Shown here in pieces: positions 26,170 through 34,811 of a DNA stretch of 64,000 nucleotides. Under the pieces are notes generated by a model. It had not been told where the DNA came from. It searched no databases and saw nothing but the letters and a program-made list of their open reading frames with translations. Within the stretch, counting starts at the first letter, position 1. Each line of letters begins with the position of its first letter. Location of the stretch: the NCBI RefSeq assembly GCF_002162375.1, contig NZ_CP021425.1, forward strand, positions 989,501 through 1,053,500, read 5' to 3'. This stretch comes from Oleiphilus messinensis (GTDB taxonomy: Bacteria; Pseudomonadota; Gammaproteobacteria; Pseudomonadales; Oleiphilaceae). The position numbers and the translations under genes are program-made.

Positions 26170-28953
26170 ATGGCAAAAGTTATATTAACTGACGCAGATG
26201 CTGGTAACAGACTTTCTCTGAACAACGACATCGACTGGGAAATCATCGGCACAAGCGCAGCGGACAATATCTTGGTTGAAGCTGGCGCAAATGTTGACCT
26301 GACTGCACTGGGTGGCGGCGACGATACTGTAGTATTGTCTGGCGACTCTACTGATTACACTGTTGCAGCTAACGGTACTACCGTTACTTTGACTCACACG
26401 ACTACTGGCGAGACTGTAATGGTTCCAGCCAGCGCATCTTCTACCAACACAGTAACCTTCGCTGACGGTGAAAGCGCTGCTTTGACCATCGGTACTGCGG
26501 TTATGTTTGGCACTCTGGAGCTGGCCAACGGTGCTGACGCGGTTGCGGTTTCTGGTACTACTGCTGGTGCTGAACCTGATCTGGGTGACTTCGCCGAAGA
26601 TACCGTTACGCCTTCTGGCTTGAGCGTTGTGGCAACGGGTACTGACGAAGGCGGGAATCTGACTTTCGTTGTGACTTTGAACCCTGCACAACTGGAAACA
26701 ACTACTGTTGATTTCGCGATTGGTCTGGAAGACGGTGCAACTGCTGCTGACCACGGTGATATCACTGTTGACGGTACCGTTGACAACACCGGTACAGGTA
26801 CCTTGACTTTCGCAGCAGGTCAAACCACTAAAACCATCACTGTTGCAGCAAGCGAAGACAACGCATTCCCAGAAGACGGCGAAGGCGTTTCTTTGACTCT
26901 GAGCAATGCAAGCGGCGCAAGCATCACTACAGCTTCTGCTACCGCAACCATCGGTGATGTTAACCCATACACCCTGACTCAAGGTATCACTGAAGTTGAA
27001 GAAGGTGATTCTGTTACTTACACACTGACCACTGCAGTGCCTGTAACTGAAGACACAACTGTTTCCTTCAGCGTTGTTCCTGGCGATGCGACTGCAGCGA
27101 ACCAAGGTACTAACGATACTAACCTGAACGACTTTGACCAAGGTTCTTTCAACCCATCAAACGTTGTTATCCCAGCAGGTAGCAGCAGTGCAGAGTTCAC
27201 TCTGACCACTCAGACTGATTCTATCACTGAGCTGCCAGAAGATTACACGCTGCAAGCTGTTGTTAACGGTCAAACCATCACCATCGAAACTACTTTGTTG
27301 GATGGTAGCGGTTTCACCCTGACTACTGGTAACGATGCATTCACTGGTGATGCGAACGATGACGTGTTCACTTCTGGTCTGGGAACCCTGAACAACGGTG
27401 ACGTTCTGGAAGGTCTGGGCGGTACTGACACGCTGAACTCTCGTCTGTCTACTGACGCTGGCGATCCTACCATGGACAGCATCGACATCATCAACATGGA
27501 CTCTCGTGCAAACGCAGCGACAATTGGTTTGACCAATGCGTCTCAAGTTGGCCAGCTGTCTATCACGGGTACGGGTAACGGTCGATTTGACAACGCTCAA
27601 AATACAGTAACTTCTTTCTCTGTTGCAGGTAACACTACTGACGGTAACTACAACAAGACTGCATTGCTGGAATTTGTAGATGACGCGTTCACGGGTACTG
27701 CTGACGCACTGTCTCTGAGCATCACTGACGTTTCTGGCTCCAGCGCAATTGTTTCTGTAGGTCAAGCTGCATCTACCGGTACTAACAATCTGGAAACTCT
27801 GAACATCGCGCTGATGGGTACAGGTAACACCTTCACGTTTGATCCTAACACCACTGCTGCATTTGACGCGATCAACAGCACTGTGATCACCGGTTCTGCA
27901 GATTCTACTGTTACTGTAGCTTCCGCTGACTACGCTCTGAGTGCACGTTCTTTGAACGCTTCTGCTCACACTGGCATGCTGAACATCATCACCGATGAAA
28001 CTGGTGCGATCAATGCTGCGGGCCTGAGCGGAATCGACAAGCTGGTCTTCACGGCTGATGTGAACAATACAATCACTTCTTTGGCTGAAGGCACTAACGT
28101 TGAAGTGCGTGTTGGTCAAACTGCATTGACTGTTGTACAAACTGGTGCTGATACCGCTGGTTCTTTGAGCGATACTTTCACGTTCACCATGAACCCTGCT
28201 GCTTCTGCTACGCAAACTGCATTGACTTTTGATGCGATTGAGACTGTAAGCCTGGTTTCAACGACCTCTGCAACTGATCCTTCAACTGTAACCAACACCA
28301 TCACTACATTGAATGCTGATGGTCTGGGTACATTGAACATCAGTGGTGCTGCGCATCTGTCTATCGGTACTTTGACTGATCAAGTAGACATTGTTGACGC
28401 ATCTACTGCGACTGGTAACGTAACGTTGAACGTTAATGCGACTAACACTACAGAAGCTGTTCTGTATAAAGGTAGTGCTGGCGTTGATACCATCAACGGC
28501 TCTGGCTTCGATGACAACATCTCCGGTAATGCTGGAAATGACGTAATCGAAGGTGAAGCAGGTGCAGATACTCTGACTGGTGGCGCGGGTGCTGATACTT
28601 TCGTATACACCACTATCGCTGATTCCAGCAGCGCGACTGTAACTTCGAACGACTCTGTAACCGATTTCGTAGCGGGAACTGATGACTTCGACGTAACTAA
28701 CGTACCTGCTTCTGTAGTTGCTGCAGCGACTGGTTCTATCAGTGCAGCGAGCTTCAACGCTGATATCGATGCGTTGTTGACCACTGCAACGGCTAACCAC
28801 GTTCAAGTATTGACTGCAAACGCGGGTGATCTGAACGGTAAGTCCTTCCTGGTACAAGATACCGATGGTGACGGAACCTTCGATGCTGGTACTGAGTTGC
28901 TGATCGACATCACTGGTCTGACAGGTACTTTGACTACTGCAGACTTCGTGTAA
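26170..28953 (+). CDS. RTX/Calx-beta surface protein (927 aa), bluetail-like C-terminus; type I secreted
   Basis: No signal peptide. Residues 1-118 are the recurring island module ('MAKVILTDADAGNRLSLNND', 'GTSAADNILVEAGANVDL'). Two Calx-beta-type segments follow (about 145-375; 'EDNAFPEDGEGVSLTLSNA', 'VEEGDSVTYTLTT'). A long Thr/Asn/Ala-rich beta region (about 380-770) resembles S-layer repeat bodies. About 773-815 are RTX nonapeptides ('GNAGNDVIEGEAGADTLTGG'). The C-terminus ('NDSVTDFVAGTDDFDVTNV', 'FLVQDTDGDGTFDAGTELL', ending 'ADFV') matches what I know as the bluetail-type end of putative surface proteins. The AAAGGAA ribosome site is at 26156-26162. Codon bias equals that of the giant gene, so both are probably abundant and co-expressed. 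Which one forms a lattice is not readable. Confidence 0.85.
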   Translation: MAKVILTDADAGNRLSLNNDIDWEIIGTSAADNILVEAGANVDLTALGGGDDTVVLSGDSTDYTVAANGTTVTLTHTTTGETVMVPASASSTNTVTFADGESAALTIGTAVMFGTLELANGADAVAVSGTTAGAEPDLGDFAEDTVTPSGLSVVATGTDEGGNLTFVVTLNPAQLETTTVDFAIGLEDGATAADHGDITVDGTVDNTGTGTLTFAAGQTTKTITVAASEDNAFPEDGEGVSLTLSNASGASITTASATATIGDVNPYTLTQGITEVEEGDSVTYTLTTAVPVTEDTTVSFSVVPGDATAANQGTNDTNLNDFDQGSFNPSNVVIPAGSSSAEFTLTTQTDSITELPEDYTLQAVVNGQTITIETTLLDGSGFTLTTGNDAFTGDANDDVFTSGLGTLNNGDVLEGLGGTDTLNSRLSTDAGDPTMDSIDIINMDSRANAATIGLTNASQVGQLSITGTGNGRFDNAQNTVTSFSVAGNTTDGNYNKTALLEFVDDAFTGTADALSLSITDVSGSSAIVSVGQAASTGTNNLETLNIALMGTGNTFTFDPNTTAAFDAINSTVITGSADSTVTVASADYALSARSLNASAHTGMLNIITDETGAINAAGLSGIDKLVFTADVNNTITSLAEGTNVEVRVGQTALTVVQTGADTAGSLSDTFTFTMNPAASATQTALTFDAIETVSLVSTTSATDPSTVTNTITTLNADGLGTLNISGAAHLSIGTLTDQVDIVDASTATGNVTLNVNATNTTEAVLYKGSAGVDTINGSGFDDNISGNAGNDVIEGEAGADTLTGGAGADTFVYTTIADSSSATVTSNDSVTDFVAGTDDFDVTNVPASVVAAATGSISAASFNADIDALLTTATANHVQVLTANAGDLNGKSFLVQDTDGDGTFDAGTELLIDITGLTGTLTTADFV

Positions 28954-29034
28954 GTTAAAATAACTTCTTTAGTGATTTGTCGATAGCTTAGTCTGTTGGC
29001 AAGTTAATAGAGTAAGGTATTTAAACTTAAGAGA

Positions 29035-29069
29035 AACCCCTAGCTTCGTCTGAAGTTGGGGGTTTTTTG
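29035..29069 (+). terminator. Rho-independent terminator after the two giant surface genes
   Basis: AACCCCTAGCTTC pairs with GAAGTTGGGGGTT through a four-base loop (two G-U pairs) and runs into TTTTTT. It closes the 17803-28953 transcription unit. Confidence 0.8.
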
Positions 29070-29179
29070 TTGGGGAAACATCAGTTGTACAACAGGAAAA
29101 AATATGGGAGGCTCTGCCAAATCGAGGAATCGGCAATTGGTGTCGACCCTATCACATATGGAACGTTCTGGATGGATCT

Positions 29180-30982
29180 ATGCGAACCCCAAAAAATAAA
29201 ACAAAAAAACGTAGTCAGAAAGTCAACGTAAAACCATTGCAGAAAGCGAGCAAGATTAAGTCTGGAAGCACTGAAAATCAGACATTTACTGTTTCTCAGC
29301 CCCCACTAGACGTGTCCCAGGCTCTGCAAATGGCAATTCAATACCATAACACTGGAAAGTTGAGTCAGGCGGAAGCGATCTATCGTCAGATATTGACCGT
29401 ACAACCTTCCCATGCTGATGCAAATCACCTTTTGGGGGTGATTGGTATTCAGATGGGCAAGCATGCTCCGGCCATCGAGCTGATCAAAAAGGCCATTCAA
29501 ATCAATCCCGCGCTAACGCCGGCATATAATAATCTTGGTCTCGCGCTATGTGAGATCGGAAGTCTGGATGACGCATTAGCGTGTTTTCAGCACACCCTGA
29601 AACTGGATCCCAACCACACCGACGCACTTAATAATTTAGGGGTGATCTCCAGACGGAAATGCGCCACGGAAGATGCCATAGCCTACTATCGTCGGTCATT
29701 GTCAGTCGATCCGGGGTTGTTTGAAGTGCATTCCAATCTGCTGTTATCACTGCACTACCTTGATGATTTCCTTGATGCAGATATATTCCAGGAGCATCTC
29801 CGATTCGGAGAGCAGGCCACTCGCATTGCCACAATCAACAAGCCAATCGAGCAAGCTACACACAATGACAGCGCGCGCGCCCACAAAAAACTGAAAATAG
29901 GTTATGTTTCTCCGGATTTTCGAGCACACTCTGTTGTTTATTTTTTTGAGCCATTGCTGACGAGACATAACAAAAATGAATTCGAGATATATTGTTACTA
30001 CAATCACGTGAAAAATGACGGCGTAACCAGTCGACTTAAAGAGTTGGCCAATCACTGGCGGGTAATTATCGGCGTTTCAGATGCCGAGGTTGCGCAGATG
30101 ATCCGCGACGATGAAATTGATATCCTGGTGGATTTAGCGGGCCATACTGAGAAAAATCGCTTGCCTGTGTTTGCTTTTAAACCCGCTCCGGTGCAAGTTA
30201 CCTGGTTAGGGTATCCTGATACCACGGGTTTACCTCAGGTTGATTATCGTATTACAGACTCAATATGTGATCCGGAGAATGAAACGGATCAATATCACAC
30301 CGAGAAACTTATTCGATTGCCAGATGGCTTTCACTGTTATCAAGGCAGTCAGTCGGTTCCAGTAAATACAGCGCTTCCTGCCAGGCAAAAAGGCTATGTC
30401 ACGTTCGGCAGTTTCAATAACCTAACCAAAGTGACTACAGAAGTGGTTGAACTTTGGGCGAGTATTCTGAAAGCGCTTCCAAACGCCCGGCTGTTGTTAA
30501 AATGCCTGGGGCTTGGTGATGAATCAACACGATTGCGTTATGTGTCGCTCTTTGAATCTTGTGGTGTTGATAAGGAAAGGCTGGATTTCTATTCCTACCT
30601 GCCAAACCGTCTGGATCATCTTAAACTCTATCACTCCATTGATCTCTGCCTGGACCCGTTTCCCTACAATGGCGTCACCACCACGTGTGAAGCGATGTGG
30701 ATGGGCGTGCCGACCCTGACATTGCTGGGGACTCGACATTCCGGACGTGTTGCTGCGAGCCTGAATACAATGGTTGGATTACCGCAGTTTATCGCCAAGA
30801 GCAAGGCAGAATATGTCGGCATTGCCGTTAAGCAAGCGGACGAGCTTGAGGTGCTGGCGCAACTTCGATTGCAATTACGAGCGAAAATGCTTGCGTCAAC
30901 GCTTTGTGACGCCCCTTATTTTGCGCAAACAATGGAAAATGTATACCGACAAATTTGGCAAGATCATCTTTCGCCGGTTTAA
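29180..30982 (+). CDS. TPR-containing SPINDLY/OGT-like O-GlcNAc transferase (GT41)
   Basis: 600 residues, no signal peptide, lysine-rich N-terminus. TPR repeats at about 48-190 ('AYNNLGLALCEIGSLDDALA', 'DALNNLGVISRRKCATEDAI') are followed by a GT41 catalytic region (about 235-595). That region shows 'IGYVSPDFRAHSVVYFFEPL' with the conserved His, 'DIDILVDLAGHT'-type, 'PAPVQVTWLGYPDTTGL', 'GSFNNLTKVT' and 'CEAMWMGVPTL'. The family transfers GlcNAc or related sugars to Ser/Thr of proteins in the cytoplasm. Placed between Ser/Thr-rich surface-protein genes, it probably glycosylates them before export, as HMW1C-like enzymes do for adhesins. Substrate choice is inference. Confidence 0.88.
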   Translation: MRTPKNKTKKRSQKVNVKPLQKASKIKSGSTENQTFTVSQPPLDVSQALQMAIQYHNTGKLSQAEAIYRQILTVQPSHADANHLLGVIGIQMGKHAPAIELIKKAIQINPALTPAYNNLGLALCEIGSLDDALACFQHTLKLDPNHTDALNNLGVISRRKCATEDAIAYYRRSLSVDPGLFEVHSNLLLSLHYLDDFLDADIFQEHLRFGEQATRIATINKPIEQATHNDSARAHKKLKIGYVSPDFRAHSVVYFFEPLLTRHNKNEFEIYCYYNHVKNDGVTSRLKELANHWRVIIGVSDAEVAQMIRDDEIDILVDLAGHTEKNRLPVFAFKPAPVQVTWLGYPDTTGLPQVDYRITDSICDPENETDQYHTEKLIRLPDGFHCYQGSQSVPVNTALPARQKGYVTFGSFNNLTKVTTEVVELWASILKALPNARLLLKCLGLGDESTRLRYVSLFESCGVDKERLDFYSYLPNRLDHLKLYHSIDLCLDPFPYNGVTTTCEAMWMGVPTLTLLGTRHSGRVAASLNTMVGLPQFIAKSKAEYVGIAVKQADELEVLAQLRLQLRAKMLASTLCDAPYFAQTMENVYRQIWQDHLSPV

Positions 30983-31114
30983 ACATGACTCTCTGCAGGA
31001 TCCCGGCTTTTCAATTCCGTGTTCCTGCGATGGGGAAACCGTTTGGTCACTTCCTATTCCGTGGTATTTTGACTATCTTAAAGAAAATCATTTTGTACTC
31101 AGGATGACGTGATT

Positions 31115-34100
31115 ATGCTCATAAGATTGTACCAACATGTTCTTTTTAGTCTCACTGTAGTCTCATTATCGATGATTTCGACAGTTTCAGCCTGGGCTGA
31201 GTGTACATCCCAGCGATTTTCAGATACTGAATCCCAGGTGATGAGTGCCTACATAGCGTACTACGGTCGTATGCCTGACTCCGCGGGTCTTGCGTTTTGG
31301 TCGGATCAGCTGGATCAGCAAGGTTCTCTGGATGCGATAATACAGGCATTCGGTACCTCGGACGAGTTCGAACGAAATTTTGGTGCTCTGGATCATTCAG
31401 CGCTGGTCAATAATCTTTACCAGCAGGCCTTCGGTCGGGATGCTGATCCCGCGGGCTTGGCTTTTTATGTTGATGAGCTTGATAACAATCGCCTGACATT
31501 GCAATCTGTTGCCCTTTTCATCGTGGGTGGCGCCCAAAATGAGGATGATGACACAATCTCAAACCGGATCACGGCGTCCAGTCATTATGTCACTGCTGCG
31601 CTCGATGACGGAGTGGAGTTTAGCGAGTCGCAAATGACGGGGTTGCTTTCCTCTATTGACGAAAACCCTGAAACTACTGAACCAGTCTGCGCCAGTATCA
31701 CCATGTTGGTAGAGGAGATCGTCGCTGAACAAAACGATGACAGTGAGTTTTTCGCGTCGAACGCCTGTGATAACGGCGATAGTGGCAATGAGCCGGTAAA
31801 AAAGATTGGCACGGTCAAAGGCATTAAAGGCCTGGCCTACTCCAGTGAAAGTTTCGGAACGGTAAATGGTATTAAAAAGTCGATACAGGGAGTGACCGGT
31901 GTAAACGGTGAATTTGAGTATTTTGAAGTTTGTGGTGAAGCGGCTACCACGCTGTTTTGCCTTGGTGTCAAAAAAGGCTGTAGTGTGAGTGATATTGCTT
32001 CAGGCATAACCCTTGATGTGTCTTTAGGTGGTCGTATATTGGGCCGAATCGTGTCGACAGAAGAAGTCGTAAACATTCGTTCGATTGTCGCGGAAACGTA
32101 TCCGGAAATTGATCAGACCACTCAGAACCTTGTTACCTCCAATATTTATCGCTTGTTGCTGACGCTTGATATCGACCGGGATGGCCGTAACGGCATTGTG
32201 TTGAATGCATCGACACGGACAATGGCTGAACTCTATGCAGATGGAATTGATTTTACCGATGATGAATTTGCAAATAACCAAAGTGTTATCAACTATGTTA
32301 CGGATGTAACCGGGCAGTCGGATCTGGCATCCGAGGCTGATGCAAATTCTTTCGAAGAGGCGTTACAGCAGGTTGTAGATACTTATGCAGTTTCCGGTTC
32401 AATTCTCGGTTCAAGTGGGCCTGTTACCCTGATTCTCAATGATGAGGAAGAGATTACGACGGAGCTGAGCTCGTTCGCATTTTCCACTCGATTGACGGCA
32501 GGTGAAAACTATTCAGTGAACATACTTTCCGAGCCTCAGGGGCAGACTTGTGTTGTGACCCGGGGGCAGGGGGTAATCGAAGCCAAGTCTGTTGCGGATG
32601 TGCAGGTGATTTGTGAGTCAGATACCGCTTTTTCTGTCTCTGTTTTTGTACAAGGGGCAAATGAGGATGTCGGTTTAAGCTTGAACAATGGCAGTACCGT
32701 GCTGTTTGCCAATGGTGTGAATGCTTTTCCGGTCTTGTTGGAGTCTGGTGATACTTACACGGTTTCATTGGTTACGGCGCCAGTGAATCAGGTCTGTAGT
32801 GTGACGAACGGGGTGGGGGTTGTTGAAAATCAGGCGATTACCGATGTTTCTGTCATTTGTGATGTAGACCCAGCGGATGGCTTTACCGTGGGTGGTCAGA
32901 TAACTGGGGCAAATTCGGATATCGCGTTACGCTTGAATGGTGGTATTGCGTTTGTTTTCTCTAACGGAGCATTCAGCTTTAACCAGAAATTACAATCCGG
33001 TACAACCTATAGCGTATCGTTGGTGAGTGAGCCGGCGGGACAATCATGTGAAATCACGAATGGTTCTGGCTCTATTAGTGCGAGCAATATCACAAATGTG
33101 TCCATTCTCTGTGACGATATTGCGGCTACAGAACAACTCGTGGGCGGAAATATTTCAGGGCTGAGTGGTGCCGTTGAGTTAACGTTAAATGGAGCATCAT
33201 CAATCACGATTTCCAGTAATGGTAGCTTCCAGTTTAGTGATGTTTTACTCACGGGAGAGAGTTATTCCGTCACTGTAACGAGCCAGCCAAATGGTCAGTC
33301 CTGCTCGGTAGGTAATAGCAGTGGCACTATTGCTAATGTTGATGTTACGAATGTGAATGTTGACTGCGATGATATAGAGGAAACCTTTTCTATCGGGGGG
33401 ACGGTCAACGGAGCAATCGGTACGGTTGCAATCACATTGAATGGTTCAACTTCGCTGTTTTCCACCGGGGGCGATTTCCAGTTTCCCCAAGCGTTTGCGA
33501 ATGGCAGTAGCTATCAAGTGACTGCAGCGAGTGTATCCGGTGATCAGGTGTGTGAAGTGCAAAATGGCGGTGGGTCTATTGCGGGCGCAAACGTAACGAA
33601 TGTCATTGTCTCCTGCACACCAACTGTTGAGATATTCTCGGTCAGTGTCAGTATTAGCGGCGCGGTTGAAGATATTGTTGTTTCCTTGAACGGTGAGCAC
33701 GAAACGACTTCGGGCAATGGTAGCTTTGAATTTGATACGGTGTTTACTGCAGGTGACAGTTATGTTGTCGCAATCGTTTCCGATGGTACCTCGCAGGCCT
33801 GTACTGCAAGTAATTCATCCGGCACGATCACCGGCAATGTCACGGTCGCAATTCAGTGTGTGAGCAATGAACCTGTACCAGAGTTTACCGTGGGCGGCAG
33901 TGTTTCCGGCCTGACGGGGAGCGCATCAGTTACCTTGAATGGGGCGGAGACGATTACCATCTCAGAGGGTGAGTTTACATTTACTGAGCTTCTGCTGGAT
34001 AACCAAACCTACAGCGTTACCCTGGCATCTATACCGGATGGATTCACATGTGCGATTACGAACAGTAGTGGTGTTATTAATGGGGCCAATGTTACGAACA

Positions 34101-34702
34101 TCCTGGTGAATTGTGATGTGATTGAGCTGTTTTCTGTGAACGTTAATCTATCTGGGGCATCTGAGCCTGTGATCGTGAGTTTTAATGGGGGCGATAACAT
34201 AACATTGTCAAATGGGGTGACTTTGCTGGCAGATGATTTGGAATCGGGGGATGCCTATACTGTTCAGTTGGTAGATGAAGGGACTGATCAAGTGTGTGAA
34301 ATTGCAGATAATTCTGGTCAGGTATCCAATGGGGATGTGACCGTATTGATCACCTGTGAAGCTGTTACTGGAGAGGATTCCGTGAATTTGGATGGCCAGG
34401 GTACGGACAATACTGCCGTAACGATTGATGCGAGTTCCGGGGCGATCGTGTTCAGTGATGCATTTGCAGTAGGCAATAATGTCCGAATTGCTAATTTTGG
34501 TGCCGATGATACGATCGTTTTTACGGGAACCAGTCAATCGCTTGTGGAAGCAGGCTTTACGACCGATGGATCAAATGCCCGAGTGACCTTGAATAACAAC
34601 GGTATTGTCAGTCAGGTGGTATTTGTCGGTGTAGGCGGGTCAGTGTTCACCGTACAGCAGTTTAATGCGCTTGGTGTGGGTGACATTGTTGTGTCCCCTT
34701 GA
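31115..34702 (+). CDS. Sec-exported DUF4214 protein with eight Cys-containing repeats and island C-terminal domain
   Basis: 1,195 residues from the ATG at 31115; an in-frame GTG at 31109 is less likely. It has a signal peptide 'MLIRLYQHVLFSLTVVSLS...' cleaved near 'SAWA/EC'. A DUF4214 double motif spans 30-155 ('AYYGRMPDSAGLAFW', 'FGRDADPAGLAFY'). About 225-400 matches a domain common in marine proteobacterial lipoproteins ('GLAYSSESFG', 'GVNGEFEYFEVCG', 'FCLGVKKGCSV'). About 415-1090 are eight ~80-residue beta repeats, each with two Cys (Q-x-C-x-V and V-x-C). The end (1093-1195) is the same C-terminal domain as in the giant protein. It lacks a T1SS profile (Cys-rich, signal peptide). It is paralogous to 50203-52311 over the first ~400 residues. 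Role unknown; a surface accessory is likely. Confidence 0.82.
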   Translation: MLIRLYQHVLFSLTVVSLSMISTVSAWAECTSQRFSDTESQVMSAYIAYYGRMPDSAGLAFWSDQLDQQGSLDAIIQAFGTSDEFERNFGALDHSALVNNLYQQAFGRDADPAGLAFYVDELDNNRLTLQSVALFIVGGAQNEDDDTISNRITASSHYVTAALDDGVEFSESQMTGLLSSIDENPETTEPVCASITMLVEEIVAEQNDDSEFFASNACDNGDSGNEPVKKIGTVKGIKGLAYSSESFGTVNGIKKSIQGVTGVNGEFEYFEVCGEAATTLFCLGVKKGCSVSDIASGITLDVSLGGRILGRIVSTEEVVNIRSIVAETYPEIDQTTQNLVTSNIYRLLLTLDIDRDGRNGIVLNASTRTMAELYADGIDFTDDEFANNQSVINYVTDVTGQSDLASEADANSFEEALQQVVDTYAVSGSILGSSGPVTLILNDEEEITTELSSFAFSTRLTAGENYSVNILSEPQGQTCVVTRGQGVIEAKSVADVQVICESDTAFSVSVFVQGANEDVGLSLNNGSTVLFANGVNAFPVLLESGDTYTVSLVTAPVNQVCSVTNGVGVVENQAITDVSVICDVDPADGFTVGGQITGANSDIALRLNGGIAFVFSNGAFSFNQKLQSGTTYSVSLVSEPAGQSCEITNGSGSISASNITNVSILCDDIAATEQLVGGNISGLSGAVELTLNGASSITISSNGSFQFSDVLLTGESYSVTVTSQPNGQSCSVGNSSGTIANVDVTNVNVDCDDIEETFSIGGTVNGAIGTVAITLNGSTSLFSTGGDFQFPQAFANGSSYQVTAASVSGDQVCEVQNGGGSIAGANVTNVIVSCTPTVEIFSVSVSISGAVEDIVVSLNGEHETTSGNGSFEFDTVFTAGDSYVVAIVSDGTSQACTASNSSGTITGNVTVAIQCVSNEPVPEFTVGGSVSGLTGSASVTLNGAETITISEGEFTFTELLLDNQTYSVTLASIPDGFTCAITNSSGVINGANVTNILVNCDVIELFSVNVNLSGASEPVIVSFNGGDNITLSNGVTLLADDLESGDAYTVQLVDEGTDQVCEIADNSGQVSNGDVTVLITCEAVTGEDSVNLDGQGTDNTAVTIDASSGAIVFSDAFAVGNNVRIANFGADDTIVFTGTSQSLVEAGFTTDGSNARVTLNNNGIVSQVVFVGVGGSVFTVQQFNALGVGDIVVSP

Positions 34703-34772
34703 TTGTTGTGTCCCCTTAATTGTTGTATCCCTTAATTTGTTGTATCCCTTAATTTGTTGTCCAGGGGGGGGG
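34685..34772 (+). repeat. Short tandem repeat plus poly-G tract at the 3' end of the DUF4214 repeat gene
   Basis: The unit ATTGTTGTGTCCCCTT, which encodes the last residues of the gene, is repeated about four and a half times with decay (34685-34762). A run of nine G follows (34764-34772). This looks like slippage duplication of the gene's end. It explains why this protein ends in 'VVSP' instead of 'VVA' as in the giant paralogue. Confidence 0.75.
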
Positions 34773-34811
34773 CACAATGACCCGTACTGGTTTGCACAGA
34801 GTCAACACATC

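Noticed and set aside
17827-28857. Long antisense frames inside the two giant genes (e.g. 19867-21537, 556 codons; 26185-27141; 27157-28215)
   Set aside because: They are by-products of the strong codon bias and Asp/Thr/Gly/Val-rich composition of the sense genes. Their translations are Val/Thr/Cys-rich with no domain or ribosome site.
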